The notes beneath the pieces were generated by a model. It ran no database searches. It worked only from the letters and a program-made list of their open reading frames with translations, and was not told the origin of the DNA. The position numbers were made by a program, and so were the translations under genes. From positions 18,397 to 82,396 of the forward strand of contig CANFOS010000013.1 of assembly GCA_947448735.1 (NCBI GenBank): a stretch of 64,000 bases of DNA, in the 5' to 3' direction. The DNA is from Comamonadaceae bacterium. GTDB lineage: Bacteria > Pseudomonadota > Gammaproteobacteria > Burkholderiales > Burkholderiaceae_C. Shown in pieces: positions 40,647-50,896 of this stretch; the stretch's first letter is position 1, and the number at the start of each line of letters is the position of its first letter.

Positions 40647-41483
40647 ATGGGCTCTGAAATTATAGGTTTGACGGACTGGCTCACAACGCCACCCGGCCAA
40701 TACCTGCTGGCGTGGGAGCGCGAGCAATTTGACCAGTCTGTGAGCGATGTTTTTGGTTACCACGCGCTTCAATTGGGAATGCCTGAACTCCCTGCGCTAC
40801 AGGCTAACCGGATGCCTCACAAATGGCTTGCAATTCCTTCAATGGATGAGCAAGGCAGTGTGACCTGCGCCGAAGAGGCAAGTTCCCCGGCGAACCGGCC
40901 CAACAGACTCAGGGGCGCTTTTGTGACAGATTCAGCTGCCTTGCCCTTTGCTGCCGGCAGTCTGGACCTGATCGTGCTGCCGCACACGCTGGACTTGAGC
41001 TCGGACCCGCATGCCACTTTGCGTGAAGTTGAACGTGTGCTGGTGCCAGAGGGCAGGGTCGTGATCAGCGGCATGAACCCGGCCAGTCTGTGGGGCATGC
41101 GCCAGCGGCGCGCGCACCTGTACCAGCGCTTTGGCACAGGCAAGTTGTTCCTGCCGCAAGCCGGTGAATTTATTGGCTATTGGCGCTTGCGTGACTGGCT
41201 GCGCCTGCTGAGCTTTGAGGTCGAGTCTGCCCGCTTTGGCTGCTATCGGCCGGCTTTTGAAACTGAAAAATGGCTGTCCCGATTTGAATGGATGGACAAG
41301 GCGGGCCGGCGCTGGTGGCCGATTTTGGGGGCAGTTTACTTTTTGGTGGCCGTCAAGCGCGTGCGCGGCATGCGCTTGCTGGAGCCTGCCTGGCGCGGCA
41401 GAAAAGCCGCCGCCAGTGCGCCTGCCGTGGTGGCCAACAAAGAGCCCTACCGGCAGGTATTCAACGATAAACCTGAGCCCTGA
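40647..41483 (+). CDS. Class I SAM-dependent methyltransferase
   Basis: This 278-residue protein has a methyltransferase core in the middle: [51 protein letters not shown], motifs like those of UbiE/BioC-type enzymes. The glycine-rich motif I is not evident at the N-terminus, so the fold is somewhat divergent. It lies between gloB (divergent) and rnhA, a conserved neighbourhood in proteobacteria. The substrate is unknown. Confidence 0.8.
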   Translation: MGSEIIGLTDWLTTPPGQYLLAWEREQFDQSVSDVFGYHALQLGMPELPALQANRMPHKWLAIPSMDEQGSVTCAEEASSPANRPNRLRGAFVTDSAALPFAAGSLDLIVLPHTLDLSSDPHATLREVERVLVPEGRVVISGMNPASLWGMRQRRAHLYQRFGTGKLFLPQAGEFIGYWRLRDWLRLLSFEVESARFGCYRPAFETEKWLSRFEWMDKAGRRWWPILGAVYFLVAVKRVRGMRLLEPAWRGRKAAASAPAVVANKEPYRQVFNDKPEP

Positions 41484-41499
41484 CCCTGATATTGAACGT

Positions 41500-41958
41500 A
41501 TGACAGAACTGCAACACATTACCATTTACACCGACGGCGCGTGCAAGGGCAACCCGGGCCCTGGCGGCTGGGGCGCCTTGCTGAGCATGCAAGGCACCGA
41601 AAAGGAAATCTTTGGCGGTGAGCTGGGCACCACCAACAATCGCATGGAACTGTCGGCTGTGATTGAAGCCTTGGCGGCGCTCAAGCGGCCCTGCCGTATT
41701 ACCCTTTATCTCGACAGCGAGTACGTGCGCAAAGGCATCACCGAATGGATCCATGGCTGGAAGGCACGGGGCTGGAAGACCGCTGCCAAAGCACCAGTCA
41801 AAAACGTAGACCTGTGGCAGCGACTCGATGCGCTGGTGGCCAGCAGCGGTCATGACATCGACTGGCGCTGGGTCAAGGGCCACGCGGGCGACCCGGGCAA
41901 CGAACGTGCCGATGGGCTGGCCAACAAGGGGGTAGAGCGTGCTTTGGGGCGAATTTGA
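41500..41958 (+). CDS. rnhA: Ribonuclease HI
   Basis: This 152-residue enzyme has [41 protein letters not shown] and [17 protein letters not shown], giving the complete DEDD active site and the basic protrusion ([17 protein letters not shown]). It removes RNA from RNA/DNA hybrids. ATG 41500 follows the methyltransferase stop by 16 bases. The dnaQ gene that often follows rnhA is not here. Confidence 0.96.
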   Translation: MTELQHITIYTDGACKGNPGPGGWGALLSMQGTEKEIFGGELGTTNNRMELSAVIEALAALKRPCRITLYLDSEYVRKGITEWIHGWKARGWKTAAKAPVKNVDLWQRLDALVASSGHDIDWRWVKGHAGDPGNERADGLANKGVERALGRI

Positions 41959-42188
41959 GGCTCCTCCGCTTGAGGCATTCATTTAAAACGCGGCTCATGC
42001 ACAATAAGCATGCTTAGCATTGCGTCGTTTGCGTGAGGCGAAGGCGTTGTAAATGTGCCGCGCCGGGCGGCCCAACAGAGCTTCCAAACGCTGCAAAGCG
42101 AGCCTGTCCTGCTACATTGGCAGGTGGTTCAACGTTTTCATCTGATAACGACCAGTAATTCAACAGTTTTAAAGCGTGGCTCCAAACT

Positions 42189-43622
42189 ATGGCTTCTAGA
42201 GTAATTTATTCAGCAATCGCTGTGGTGGGAATTGCCGCGGCATCGGGTGCGGCGTGGTGGTTTCAGCAGCCTAAAAACGACAGTAGCTCTTCTCAAACCT
42301 CAACAGGTCCGGGCTCGCCGCCAGCCGCCGGTGCGCCGCTGACGGCGGCAAGTGGCCCGGCCAGGCCGCCAACCGTCGAAGCTGCCAAGGTGGAAACGAT
42401 GCGCCTGACAGACGACACGCAGGCGGTTGGTACTTTGAAGTCACGCTTAGGCGTGGTGCTGCGACCCGAGGTCAGCGGGCGCATCACGCAACTCAATTTT
42501 ACGGACGGTCAGCGCGTGCGCAAAGGCCAGGTGCTGGTTCAGTTTGATGACCAGTTGCCCCTGGCGCAAATGCAGCAAAGCGTGGCCGAGCTCTCGATTG
42601 CCCAGGCCAATCAAAAGCGCAACCAGGAACTGGTGGCACAAAACTTTATCAGCCAGCGGTCTCTGGATGAAAGCGCCGCAAACCTGCAAGTGGCGCAGGC
42701 CAAGCTGGCACTGGCCAAAGCCACCGCAGATCGTTTAAAAATCATCGCGCCTTTCGATGGGATGGTGGGCATCCGGTCGGTCAATGTCGGTGATTACCTC
42801 AAAGACGGCGCAGATATCGTCAATATCGAAGATATCGACGCCATTTTTGTTGATTTCAGGTTGCCCGAGCGCTTTCAGTCCAAGGTTAAAACCGGCCAGA
42901 CGGCCAGCATAGACATTGATGCCTTGCCGGGTCGAAAGTACACCGCCCGCATCCTGGCGATTGACCCTTTGATCGATGCGAATGGCCGTTCGGTCGGTGT
43001 GCGCGGCTGCATTGACAACCGCCAGCTGCAGTTGCGCCCCGGTATGTTTGCCCGGGTCAACGCCGTGTTCGGTGTGCGCGAGACGGCCATGATGATCCCC
43101 GAAGAAGCCATTATTCCGCAGGGTGCCAAAGTGTTTGTGATCAAACTGCTGCCCGGCCCGAACGAAAAAAGCCGGACCACACAACGCGTCGAGGTCAAGG
43201 TCGGCCTGCGCCGCCCAGGCAAGGTGGAAATTCTGGAAGGCCTGGAGCCTTCCGACAGTGTGGTTGCCAACGGGCAGCAACGGGTGCAAAAAGATGGCAC
43301 GGTGGTCAATCTGCTCGACTTGTCTGCCCGTGGTGGCAAACCGGGCGAAGGCGCAGGTCCGCCGGGTGCTGCAGCGTCGGCACCAGCTGCAACAGCGTCC
43401 TCTGCAGCAACGCCGGCTTCTGCCGCAGCTATGCCGACGTTGCCGCCCGCTGCGACCAAGCCTGCTGCCCCAGCCGTCAAAATGGCCAAAGCACCCGAAG
43501 GCCCCAACCCTTGCGGGGACGGTCCGACCGCGGCAGCCGGGTCGGGCGGCAAACCTGGGCAAAAGCCTGGCCAGCAACCTGGTGCCAAACCTGGCGCCAC
43601 GCCTGCCATCAAACCCGCGTGA
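42189..43622 (+). CDS. RND efflux periplasmic adaptor (membrane fusion protein)
   Basis: This 477-residue adaptor has an N-terminal membrane anchor (IYSAIAVVGIAAASGAAWWF), a lipoyl/barrel-sandwich block (LRPEVSGRITQLNFTDGQRVRKGQVLVQFDD), a helical hairpin (AELSIAQANQKRNQELVAQNF) and beta-barrel domains. The last 100 residues are a low-complexity Ala/Pro/Gly/Lys tail ending KPGQKPGQQPGAKPGATP, which is unusual for the family. It is co-transcribed with the RND pump. The outer-membrane channel gene is not adjacent. Confidence 0.92.
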   Translation: MASRVIYSAIAVVGIAAASGAAWWFQQPKNDSSSSQTSTGPGSPPAAGAPLTAASGPARPPTVEAAKVETMRLTDDTQAVGTLKSRLGVVLRPEVSGRITQLNFTDGQRVRKGQVLVQFDDQLPLAQMQQSVAELSIAQANQKRNQELVAQNFISQRSLDESAANLQVAQAKLALAKATADRLKIIAPFDGMVGIRSVNVGDYLKDGADIVNIEDIDAIFVDFRLPERFQSKVKTGQTASIDIDALPGRKYTARILAIDPLIDANGRSVGVRGCIDNRQLQLRPGMFARVNAVFGVRETAMMIPEEAIIPQGAKVFVIKLLPGPNEKSRTTQRVEVKVGLRRPGKVEILEGLEPSDSVVANGQQRVQKDGTVVNLLDLSARGGKPGEGAGPPGAAASAPAATASSAATPASAAAMPTLPPAATKPAAPAVKMAKAPEGPNPCGDGPTAAAGSGGKPGQKPGQQPGAKPGATPAIKPA

Positions 43623-43646
43623 CCGCACTTTTGACCGAGGTTCACC

Positions 43647-46600
43647 ATGCAACTTGCTGAAATTTCAATCCGTCGTCCGGTCTTTGCCACGGTGTTGTCG
43701 CTGCTGGTGCTTTTGATTGGTGCTGTCAGCCTGACCAAGCTGTCGGTGCGCGAATACCCCAAAATTGACGAGCCCGTGGTCACGGTCAGCGTCAAGTACG
43801 CCGGCGCCTCTGCTGAAGTGATGGAGTCGCAGGTGACCAAGCCACTGGAAGACTCGATTGCAGGCATCGACTCGGTGGACGTGATCACCTCCATCAGCCG
43901 GGCCGAGCAAACGCAGATCACGGTGCGCTTTCGGCTTGAAAAGGACGCCGACACGGCTGCCGCCGAGGTGCGCGACCGCACATCCCGGGTCCGCAACCGT
44001 CTGCCGCAAGCGGCAGAAGAGCCGGTGATTGCCAAGGTGGAGGCCGACGCTTTTCCGGTGATCTGGCTGTCTTTTACCAGCGACACCATGACCGGCCTTC
44101 AAATCAACGATCTGGTCAACCGCGTTGTCAAGCCGCGCCTTCAAACCGTCACTGGCGCGGCTGATGTGCGCATTTTTGGGGAGCGCAAATATGCCATGCG
44201 CGTCTGGCTGGACCCTGACAAACTGGCGGCTTACAAGCTGACCACGCAAGATGCAGAAGACGCCATCAGGCGCAGCAATCTGGAAGTGCCAGCGGGCCGC
44301 ATTGAATCGACCCAGCGGGAGTTCAGCGTCACGTCGCAGACCGACCTGTCGCGACCCTCACAATTTTCAGACATCATCATCAAAAATGCCAACGGCTTTC
44401 CGGTGCGTATTCGTGATGTAGGCCGTGTCGAAGAAGCCGCAGCCGACGAGCGCAGCGGCTCTCGGCTAAATGGTCGGGTGGCCATCACGGCGGGTGTGAT
44501 TCGTCAGGCCACAGCCAATCCACTGGACTTGAGCAATGGTGTGCGGGCGATGCTTCCCAAGCTCAGAGCCGACTTGCCGCCGGGCATCCAGATCGATATT
44601 GCCAACGACAACTCGGTGTTCATCGCCAAGTCGATTGACAGCGTTTTCAGAACTATCCTTGAGGCCGTGGTCTTGGTGGCGCTGGTGATTTTTGTGTTTC
44701 TGCGCACGCTGCGCGCGTCCATCATTCCGATCATCACGATTCCAGTGTGTCTGGTGGGTACTTTTGCACTGATGGCGCTGGCTGGTTTTTCCATCAACAC
44801 CCTGACCTTGCTGGCGCTGGTGCTGGCCATCGGGCTGGTGGTGGACGACGCCATCGTTGTTCTCGAAAACATTTACCGCCACATTGAAGAAGGGCTGGAT
44901 CCGTTTTCAGCGTCCATCAAAGGGGTGCGCGAGGTCGGCTTTGCGGTGATCGCTATGACGGTCACGCTGGCGGCGGTGTACGCGCCTCTTGCGTTCACGC
45001 CAGGCCGAACGGGTCGTCTGTTTATCGAGTTTGCACTGGCGCTGGCGGGGGCGGTTGTGGTGTCGGGCTTTATCGCGCTGACCTTGTCTCCAATGATGTG
45101 CTCCTTGCTGCTCAAGCACAACGCCAAGCCGAGCTGGTTTGACCGAACCATGGAAAAGCTTCTGACGCGATTGTCCGCGGGGTATGAGTCCATGCTCGCC
45201 TGGCTGGTCACCACAGGTTATGACCGTCAGCACCAGCAAAGTGGTTTTGGCAGCTCCGTCAAACGCTTTTTTCTTAACGCCCGATGGATTGTGGTGGCGG
45301 TGATGTTGGTATCTGCGGGGGCTATTGCATGGGTCTTGCCTGGCATGAAGCGAGAGCTGGCACCTCTGGAAGACCGCGGCCAGGTATTGGCAGTGGTCAC
45401 GGCCCCGGACGGCGCCACTTTGGGCTACACCAATCGCTATGTCGATGCGATTGAACGCATGGGCGCGCCCTTCAAAGAGTTTGACCGTATTTTTGTCTCT
45501 TCAGGCAATCCAACCGTGTCACAGGCCAACGTGTTTTTCCGTGCTGTTGACTGGGACGATCGCAAACGATCAACGCTGGAGATGGCTCGCGAACTTCAAC
45601 CCAAGCTGGCTGGCCTGCCGGGGGTGACCGCCTTCCCGATCACGCCGCCGTCGCTGGGTCAGGGTTTTCGGGAGCGTCCTGTCAATTTTGTGATTGTGAC
45701 GACCGACAGCTACCAAAACCTGGCGGCTCTGACCCGTCAGTTCATGGACGAGATTGCCAAAAATCCGGGTATTTTGAGTGCTGACATTGATCTGCGTTTG
45801 AACAAACCCGAACTCAAAATCGATGTGGACCGCGACAAGGCGGCTGATTTGGGCGTCAGCGTTGAAGTGGTCGCCCGTGCAGTTGAAACCATGCTCGGCG
45901 GCCGGCAAGTCACACGTTACAAGCGCGAGGGCGACCAGTTCGACGTGATTGTGCAAACCGCCGCGACGGGCCGTGACACCCCAGATGACGTTGAGAAGAT
46001 TTTTGTGCGTGGCCGCAATGACGCGATGATTCCGCTGGCCAGTCTGGTCAAGGTACGCGAATCGGTTGCGCCGCGCGAGTTGAATCACTTCAGCCAGCGC
46101 CGCTCGGTGTCGATAACGGCCAACCTGGCGGCAGATTATTCGCTGGGACAAGCGCTCGACTTTCTCGACGGCACGGCCGTCAAACTGCTCAAACCCGGCT
46201 ACACCACAGACCTGAACGGCACCTCGCGCGAATTCCGCAATTCGCAAGGCTCACTCATCATTGTGTTTGGCCTGTCGCTGCTGTTTATTTTTCTGGTGCT
46301 GGCCGCGCAGTTTGAAAGTTTTATAGATCCGCTGGTCATCATGCTGTCGGTGCCGCTGTCGATGATTGGCGCGTTGCTGGCGCTCAAATGGTCAGGCGGC
46401 TCGCTCAATGTGTATTCACAAATTGGTCTCATCACCCTGGTGGGCTTGATCACCAAGCACGGGATTTTGATTGTTGAATTTACCAACCAGTTGCGTGAGT
46501 CCGGCATGGAAATGACGCAAGCACTTGTCAAGGCGGCATCGCAGCGTTTGCGGCCGATTTTGATGACAACCGGCGCGATGGTGCTGGGTGCAGTACCCCT

Positions 46601-46811
46601 GGCATTTGCCCACGGCGCCGGTGCTGAAAGCCGCACCCAGATTGGTTGGGTGATTGTGGGCGGCATGTCACTCGGTACGCTGCTGACGATTTTTGTGGTG
46701 CCCACCATGTACACGCTGTTTGCCCGCAAAGCCATTCCTGGCGAGAACAAGACCGTGGCCAAAGAAGAGCCAGATTCAGCGGCTGTCCATCCAGAGTACG
46801 TCGCCAAGTAA
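43647..46811 (+). CDS. RND-family multidrug efflux inner-membrane transporter
   Basis: This 1054-residue protein has the HAE-1/AcrB-like pattern: N-terminal MQLAEISIRRPVFATVLSLLVLLIGAVSL, twelve expected membrane spans, and the proton-relay segment LAIGLVVDDAIVVLENIYRHIEEG in TM4. It has large periplasmic loops and a C-terminal half with GLITLVGLITKHGILIVEF. It exports drugs, solvents or metabolites with the upstream adaptor. No regulator lies next to the pair. Confidence 0.94.
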   Translation: MQLAEISIRRPVFATVLSLLVLLIGAVSLTKLSVREYPKIDEPVVTVSVKYAGASAEVMESQVTKPLEDSIAGIDSVDVITSISRAEQTQITVRFRLEKDADTAAAEVRDRTSRVRNRLPQAAEEPVIAKVEADAFPVIWLSFTSDTMTGLQINDLVNRVVKPRLQTVTGAADVRIFGERKYAMRVWLDPDKLAAYKLTTQDAEDAIRRSNLEVPAGRIESTQREFSVTSQTDLSRPSQFSDIIIKNANGFPVRIRDVGRVEEAAADERSGSRLNGRVAITAGVIRQATANPLDLSNGVRAMLPKLRADLPPGIQIDIANDNSVFIAKSIDSVFRTILEAVVLVALVIFVFLRTLRASIIPIITIPVCLVGTFALMALAGFSINTLTLLALVLAIGLVVDDAIVVLENIYRHIEEGLDPFSASIKGVREVGFAVIAMTVTLAAVYAPLAFTPGRTGRLFIEFALALAGAVVVSGFIALTLSPMMCSLLLKHNAKPSWFDRTMEKLLTRLSAGYESMLAWLVTTGYDRQHQQSGFGSSVKRFFLNARWIVVAVMLVSAGAIAWVLPGMKRELAPLEDRGQVLAVVTAPDGATLGYTNRYVDAIERMGAPFKEFDRIFVSSGNPTVSQANVFFRAVDWDDRKRSTLEMARELQPKLAGLPGVTAFPITPPSLGQGFRERPVNFVIVTTDSYQNLAALTRQFMDEIAKNPGILSADIDLRLNKPELKIDVDRDKAADLGVSVEVVARAVETMLGGRQVTRYKREGDQFDVIVQTAATGRDTPDDVEKIFVRGRNDAMIPLASLVKVRESVAPRELNHFSQRRSVSITANLAADYSLGQALDFLDGTAVKLLKPGYTTDLNGTSREFRNSQGSLIIVFGLSLLFIFLVLAAQFESFIDPLVIMLSVPLSMIGALLALKWSGGSLNVYSQIGLITLVGLITKHGILIVEFTNQLRESGMEMTQALVKAASQRLRPILMTTGAMVLGAVPLAFAHGAGAESRTQIGWVIVGGMSLGTLLTIFVVPTMYTLFARKAIPGENKTVAKEEPDSAAVHPEYVAK

Positions 46812-46926
46812 GCGAGCTGTTTGTTGCTTCAAGAAGGAGCTGTGGATGCGGGCTTGCTGGACTGCGGTCATCGTCGCTGACACTGGGCGAGCTGCAAGGC
46901 TAGAGCGCTGTGCGCGGCCTTCTGGC

Positions 46927-48282
46927 TTAGATCACGCCGTCAAACATGAGCACGTCGATGGTGTCGCCAACGGCAACATTGCTCTGCGCATGATGCAAAA
47001 CAATCAGGCCATTGGCTTGGGCCATCGAGCTTAAAACGCCCGAGCCCTGATTGCCGGTGGTTTTCACCTGCAGCGTGCCGTCATCAGCAACAGACACCCA
47101 GCCGCGCTGGTATTCGGTACGGCCCGGTTTTTTGCGCATCGCCTCCTGGCTGCGTGCCTTGAGCAGCGGTTGTGGCGTTGGCGTTGCTCCCATCATTTGC
47201 AGCAGAGCCGGGCGCACAAACGCCAAAAAGGTCACCATCACAGCCACCGGGTTGCCGGGCAAGCCAAACAAAATAGCACCCGATTGACTGCTAATGTTTT
47301 CAGAGCTGGTGGCCCTTGTATATCTGAGCTTGGACGCCGACTCAATGTCTGAAACTGGCTGCAAAACAGCATTTTGGATGCGTCCAACTGCCATCGGCCT
47401 GCCGGGGCGCATGGCAATTCGCCAAAAAGCCACATCACCCAGCTCTTTCATCATGGCTTTGGTGTGATCTGCTTCGCCCACACTGACACCGCCCGAGGTG
47501 ATGATGGCGTCGGCTTGCATGGCGGCCTGGGTAAATGCGGACTTCAAGGATGCCGGGTCGTCCCGCACCACGCCCATGTCAATCACATGGCAGCCCAGGC
47601 GGGTCAGCAAACCGTAAACGGTGTAACGGTTGCTGTCATACACCGCACCTTCACGTGGCGGCTCGCCGAGCGACAAAATCTCGTCACCGGTTGAGAAATA
47701 AGCCACCTTGAGTTGGCGGTAGCAGGGTACGGTTTGAAGACCCAAAGAAGCTGCTAGGCCAAGTCTGGCAGGCGTGAGCAGATCACCTTTGAAGAGCGCA
47801 GCTTTGCCCTGCATCAGGTCTTCACCCCGGTGGCGGCGGTTGTCACCGGGCTTCAGGAGTCGGGGCGCAATCTTGATGCTTTGGTCATTGCCCGATACAA
47901 ACTCTTGCGGCACCACCGTGTCTAGCCCCGCTGGCATGATGGCCCCGGTCATGATCTTGACGCACTGCCCTGGTTTGACCGTGCCTTGCCAGGCTTTACC
48001 TGCAAATGCGGTACCGATCACCTCAAGGTTCAAAGGTGCATCCGTGAGTTGCTGACCATCAAACGCAAAACCATCCATGGCCGAGTTGTCGTGCGGTGGC
48101 ACATCAAAAGGCGAGACAACATCCGCCGCCAACACCCGGCCCAGTGCTTCAAGCAATGGCACGTTGCTGGCTTCTTGCACAGGTACGACCAGCTTGGCGA
48201 GAAAGCGCGACACATCGTCCGCAGACAGCCCCTGCGGGTCATAGCCTTGCAGTTCGGCGGCGATTTGGTCCAGCGTTTTCAT
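46927..48282 (-). CDS. moeA: Molybdopterin molybdenumtransferase, with an internal insertion
   Basis: This 451-residue MoeA has PPHDNSAMDGFAF, VKIMTGAIMPAGLDTVVPQE, DEILSLGEPPREGAVYDSN and TSGGVSVGEADHTK, and inserts molybdate into adenylylated molybdopterin. Between the conserved RPGRPMAVGRI and FGLPGNPVAVMVTF lie about 35 residues (VLQPVSDIESASKLRYTRAT and onward), where about 4-10 are usual. This appears to be an in-frame insertion. The track start at 48438 is too long; ATG 48282 (MKTLDQIAAELQGYD) fits. It is the third gene of a moaA-mobA-moeA operon. Confidence 0.93.
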   Translation of the reverse strand: MKTLDQIAAELQGYDPQGLSADDVSRFLAKLVVPVQEASNVPLLEALGRVLAADVVSPFDVPPHDNSAMDGFAFDGQQLTDAPLNLEVIGTAFAGKAWQGTVKPGQCVKIMTGAIMPAGLDTVVPQEFVSGNDQSIKIAPRLLKPGDNRRHRGEDLMQGKAALFKGDLLTPARLGLAASLGLQTVPCYRQLKVAYFSTGDEILSLGEPPREGAVYDSNRYTVYGLLTRLGCHVIDMGVVRDDPASLKSAFTQAAMQADAIITSGGVSVGEADHTKAMMKELGDVAFWRIAMRPGRPMAVGRIQNAVLQPVSDIESASKLRYTRATSSENISSQSGAILFGLPGNPVAVMVTFLAFVRPALLQMMGATPTPQPLLKARSQEAMRKKPGRTEYQRGWVSVADDGTLQVKTTGNQGSGVLSSMAQANGLIVLHHAQSNVAVGDTIDVLMFDGVI

Positions 48283-48292
48283 CCCGGTCGTT

Positions 48293-48943
48293 TCACCCGA
48301 GTGTTCGTGATTCAAGCTGATGCAGTTCAGCCAGCGTGTTGGCATTGAAAAACGCTTGGGCATCATCACTCGGCAGGTTGAAGGGGACATGCACCACTTT
48401 GTGCTGGGCCGTCCAGGCATCAATTTTTCGGCCACCACCCTGGGTAAATTGCTGCAAGCTCTCTAACATGTGCGTGCCCATCAGGCAAAACACGGGTTGC
48501 GCCCGGGTTTGGCCGTCTTCTTCAGGAGCACTGGCCACGGCAAAGTCAGCAGATTGGGCTTCAAACGCATCTGCCAGACGTGCCACCAGGTCGTGCGGAA
48601 ACAGTGGCGTGTCGCAAGGTGCCGTCAGCAAATAGGGGGTTTCGCATCGCTCCAGCCCGGTCATAAAACCCGCCAGCGGCCCAGCAAAGTCGCCCATGTT
48701 GGGCGTGTCCAGCCATACCGGCACGCCAAACGATTCATAAGCCGCCAGATTACGGTTCGCGTTGATCATCACATCACCTACCTGCGGCGACAAGCGCAGC
48801 AGTGTGTGCAAGGCCAGTGGCACACCATTGAAATTTTGCAGTCCCTTGTCCACGCCGCCCATGCGCGAGCCACGTCCGCCAGCCAGGATGACTGCGGTGA
48901 TGGCTTCGATGTGCATGGGGGGTCGGATGTCTTCGTGTTGCAA
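48293..48943 (-). CDS. mobA: Molybdenum cofactor guanylyltransferase
   Basis: This protein has [30 protein letters not shown] and a [11 protein letters not shown] block, the nucleotide-binding landmarks of MobA, which attaches GMP to molybdopterin. The TTG at 48943 has GGAGG six bases upstream, formed by the last codons of moaA (ATC GGA GGC TAG). The later ATG 48916 has no ribosome site, so TTG is the probable start, giving 216 residues. It lies between moaA and moeA. Confidence 0.92.
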   Translation of the reverse strand: MQHEDIRPPMHIEAITAVILAGGRGSRMGGVDKGLQNFNGVPLALHTLLRLSPQVGDVMINANRNLAAYESFGVPVWLDTPNMGDFAGPLAGFMTGLERCETPYLLTAPCDTPLFPHDLVARLADAFEAQSADFAVASAPEEDGQTRAQPVFCLMGTHMLESLQQFTQGGGRKIDAWTAQHKVVHVPFNLPSDDAQAFFNANTLAELHQLESRTLG

Positions 48944-48945
48944 AT

Positions 48946-50079
48946 CTAGCCTCCGATGTAGCTCATTTCAACGCGCTTTTTACCGTCCCCAATCTGGGTG
49001 TCAGGAGGCAGTTTTGCCCGCAGTTCTGAATAGCGGTCGTCGCGTTTGTGCCAGATGTGTGCAATGGCGCTTGAGATCTGTTCATCACTGAATTTGGCAC
49101 GGTGGTCACCCCTGAGCAGGGAGCGCAGGTCATGTCCCTGGCTGGCAAACAGGCATAAAAACAGTTTGCCCTCGGTCGACAGGCGTGCGCGATTACAGTC
49201 ACTGCAAAAGGCTTGCGTCACACTGCTGATGACACCGATCTCGCCACCACCATCCGCGTAACGCCAGCGTTCGGCCGTCTCGCCAAGATAGTTCGCGTCG
49301 ATGGCAGCAACAGGAAATTCGGCGTTGATGCGCTCAATCACCTGGGCAGACGGCAACACCTCGTCCATGCGCCAGCCGTTGGTCGCTCCCACGTCCATGT
49401 ATTCAATAAAGCGCAGTACGTTGCCTGAGTGGCGAAAGTGCCTGGCCATCGGCACGATTTCCTGATCGTTCGTTCCGCGTTTGACGACCATGTTGATCTT
49501 GATCGGCAGCAAGCCGACTTTGTTCGCCACTTCAATCCCGTGCAGCACGTCAGCGACCGGAAAGTCCACGTCGTTCATGTGACGAAAAATCGTATCGTCC
49601 ATCGCATCCAGACTGACGGTGACGCGCTGCAATCCAGCGTCTTTGAGTGACTGCGCTTTTTTGGCCAGCAGCGATGCATTGGTGGTCAGTGTGATGTCTA
49701 GCGGTTTGCCGGCCACAGTGGTCATGCTGGCCAGCATCTCAATCAGGACTTCCAGGTTTTTGCGCAGCAGTGGCTCGCCACCTGTCAGGCGAATTTTCTC
49801 AACCCCATGGGCGATAAAAATGCGCGCCAGCCGCGCGATTTCTTCAAAGCTCAGCAAGGAGGTTTGTGGCAAAAATGCGTAGTCTTTGTTGAACACCTCG
49901 CTCGGCATGCAGTAGCTGCATCTGAAGTTGCAGCGGTCCGTCACGCTGATGCGCAGGTCGCGCAGGGGGCGGTCAAGGCTATCGCTCAGCAGGCCTGCGG
50001 CAGGGAAGGCCAAGTCCGGCACCAAAACACCCGGTGAAAGCTGGCGCAGGTCTTTGATGTTGATGGTTTTTTGAATCAT
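48946..50079 (-). CDS. moaA: GTP 3',8-cyclase (molybdenum cofactor biosynthesis protein A)
   Basis: This 377-residue radical SAM enzyme has the cluster motif CNFRCSYC (C50, C54, C57), [10 protein letters not shown], a C-terminal second cluster region ([21 protein letters not shown]) and the conserved C-terminal Gly-Gly (SYIGG). It converts GTP to the cyclic precursor of molybdopterin. It is the first gene of the operon and is divergent from the 50180 gene. Confidence 0.96.
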   Translation of the reverse strand: MIQKTINIKDLRQLSPGVLVPDLAFPAAGLLSDSLDRPLRDLRISVTDRCNFRCSYCMPSEVFNKDYAFLPQTSLLSFEEIARLARIFIAHGVEKIRLTGGEPLLRKNLEVLIEMLASMTTVAGKPLDITLTTNASLLAKKAQSLKDAGLQRVTVSLDAMDDTIFRHMNDVDFPVADVLHGIEVANKVGLLPIKINMVVKRGTNDQEIVPMARHFRHSGNVLRFIEYMDVGATNGWRMDEVLPSAQVIERINAEFPVAAIDANYLGETAERWRYADGGGEIGVISSVTQAFCSDCNRARLSTEGKLFLCLFASQGHDLRSLLRGDHRAKFSDEQISSAIAHIWHKRDDRYSELRAKLPPDTQIGDGKKRVEMSYIGG

Positions 50080-50179
50080 GATCCGAATGCCGAGTTTACT
50101 GATTGTCTTGCCCGTCTATAAAACGCTCTGTCACAATTCACATAAATTTGTAAGTTATCGAGCGAAAGAGAGCGAGGGT

Positions 50180-50896
50180 ATGTTTTTACGGTTTTTGAAC
50201 AAAGTCGGGCGTCTCGGTGCATTCGCGCTGGCCTGTGCTGCCCTTCCTGCCGCGTCGTATGCGCAAGACAGTAAAAACCTGGCCCCGGGGTTCACCTCCC
50301 GGCCCGCCAACTCCAAGCTGGTGATACTGCCAACTGATATGGAGCTTTTCTCAATCAGCGTTGGTGGCGTGCAAGAGCCCAAAGCGGACTGGACACAGTC
50401 GGCTGTCAAACACTTCAAAGAGGGCCTGGACAAACGCAAAGGATTACTGGGTGCCAACGTTGTTGATCTGGCTGAGAAAGATATTGACGACATGGCCGAG
50501 ATCAATGCCCTGCATGGCGCTGTCGCCCAATCAGTCTTTCTGCATCATGTTCTGAATGTTGCCAAGCTGCCGACCAAGGCGGGTCTGCTCGATTGGTCCT
50601 TGGGCGATTCGGTCAAGCCACTGAAAACCAAAACGGGCGCTGACTACGCGCTCTTTATCTGGGTCAGGGACACCTACGCCAGCTCCGAGCGCAAGGCCGC
50701 CATGGCGGTCATGGCTTTGCTGGGGGTGGGTCTCGCCGGTGGTTCACAGCTTGGCTATGCCTCACTTGTTGATTTGAATGACGGCCGCATCGTCTGGTTC
50801 AACGATCTGCGCCGAGTTTCCGGAGATCTGCGTGAAGCTCAGTCCGCACAGGAGACGGTTGACGCCTTACTCAGGGGATTTCCGGTATCTCAATGA
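50180..50896 (+). CDS. Exported protein of unknown function in an M48-protease operon
   Basis: This 238-residue protein has a signal peptide (LGAFALACAALPAASYAQ). The mature part has a short hydrophobic segment (KAAMAVMALLGVGLAGG) and VDLNDGRIVWFNDLRRVSGDLR near its end, a pattern seen in envelope-stress lipoprotein-like proteins. I do not recognise a named family. The GAGGGT element supports ATG 50180 over the longer track start. The stop overlaps the protease gene (ATGA). Confidence 0.7.
   Translation: MFLRFLNKVGRLGAFALACAALPAASYAQDSKNLAPGFTSRPANSKLVILPTDMELFSISVGGVQEPKADWTQSAVKHFKEGLDKRKGLLGANVVDLAEKDIDDMAEINALHGAVAQSVFLHHVLNVAKLPTKAGLLDWSLGDSVKPLKTKTGADYALFIWVRDTYASSERKAAMAVMALLGVGLAGGSQLGYASLVDLNDGRIVWFNDLRRVSGDLREAQSAQETVDALLRGFPVSQ

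Noticed and set aside
41959-42188. dnaQ or a tRNA gene after rnhA
   Set aside because: The gap has no coding frame of that kind and no cloverleaf pattern; the next gene is the RND adaptor.
42875-44089. 404-residue minus-strand frame
   Set aside because: It is antisense to the RND adaptor and pump, with Ser/Ala/Gly-rich low-complexity sequence.
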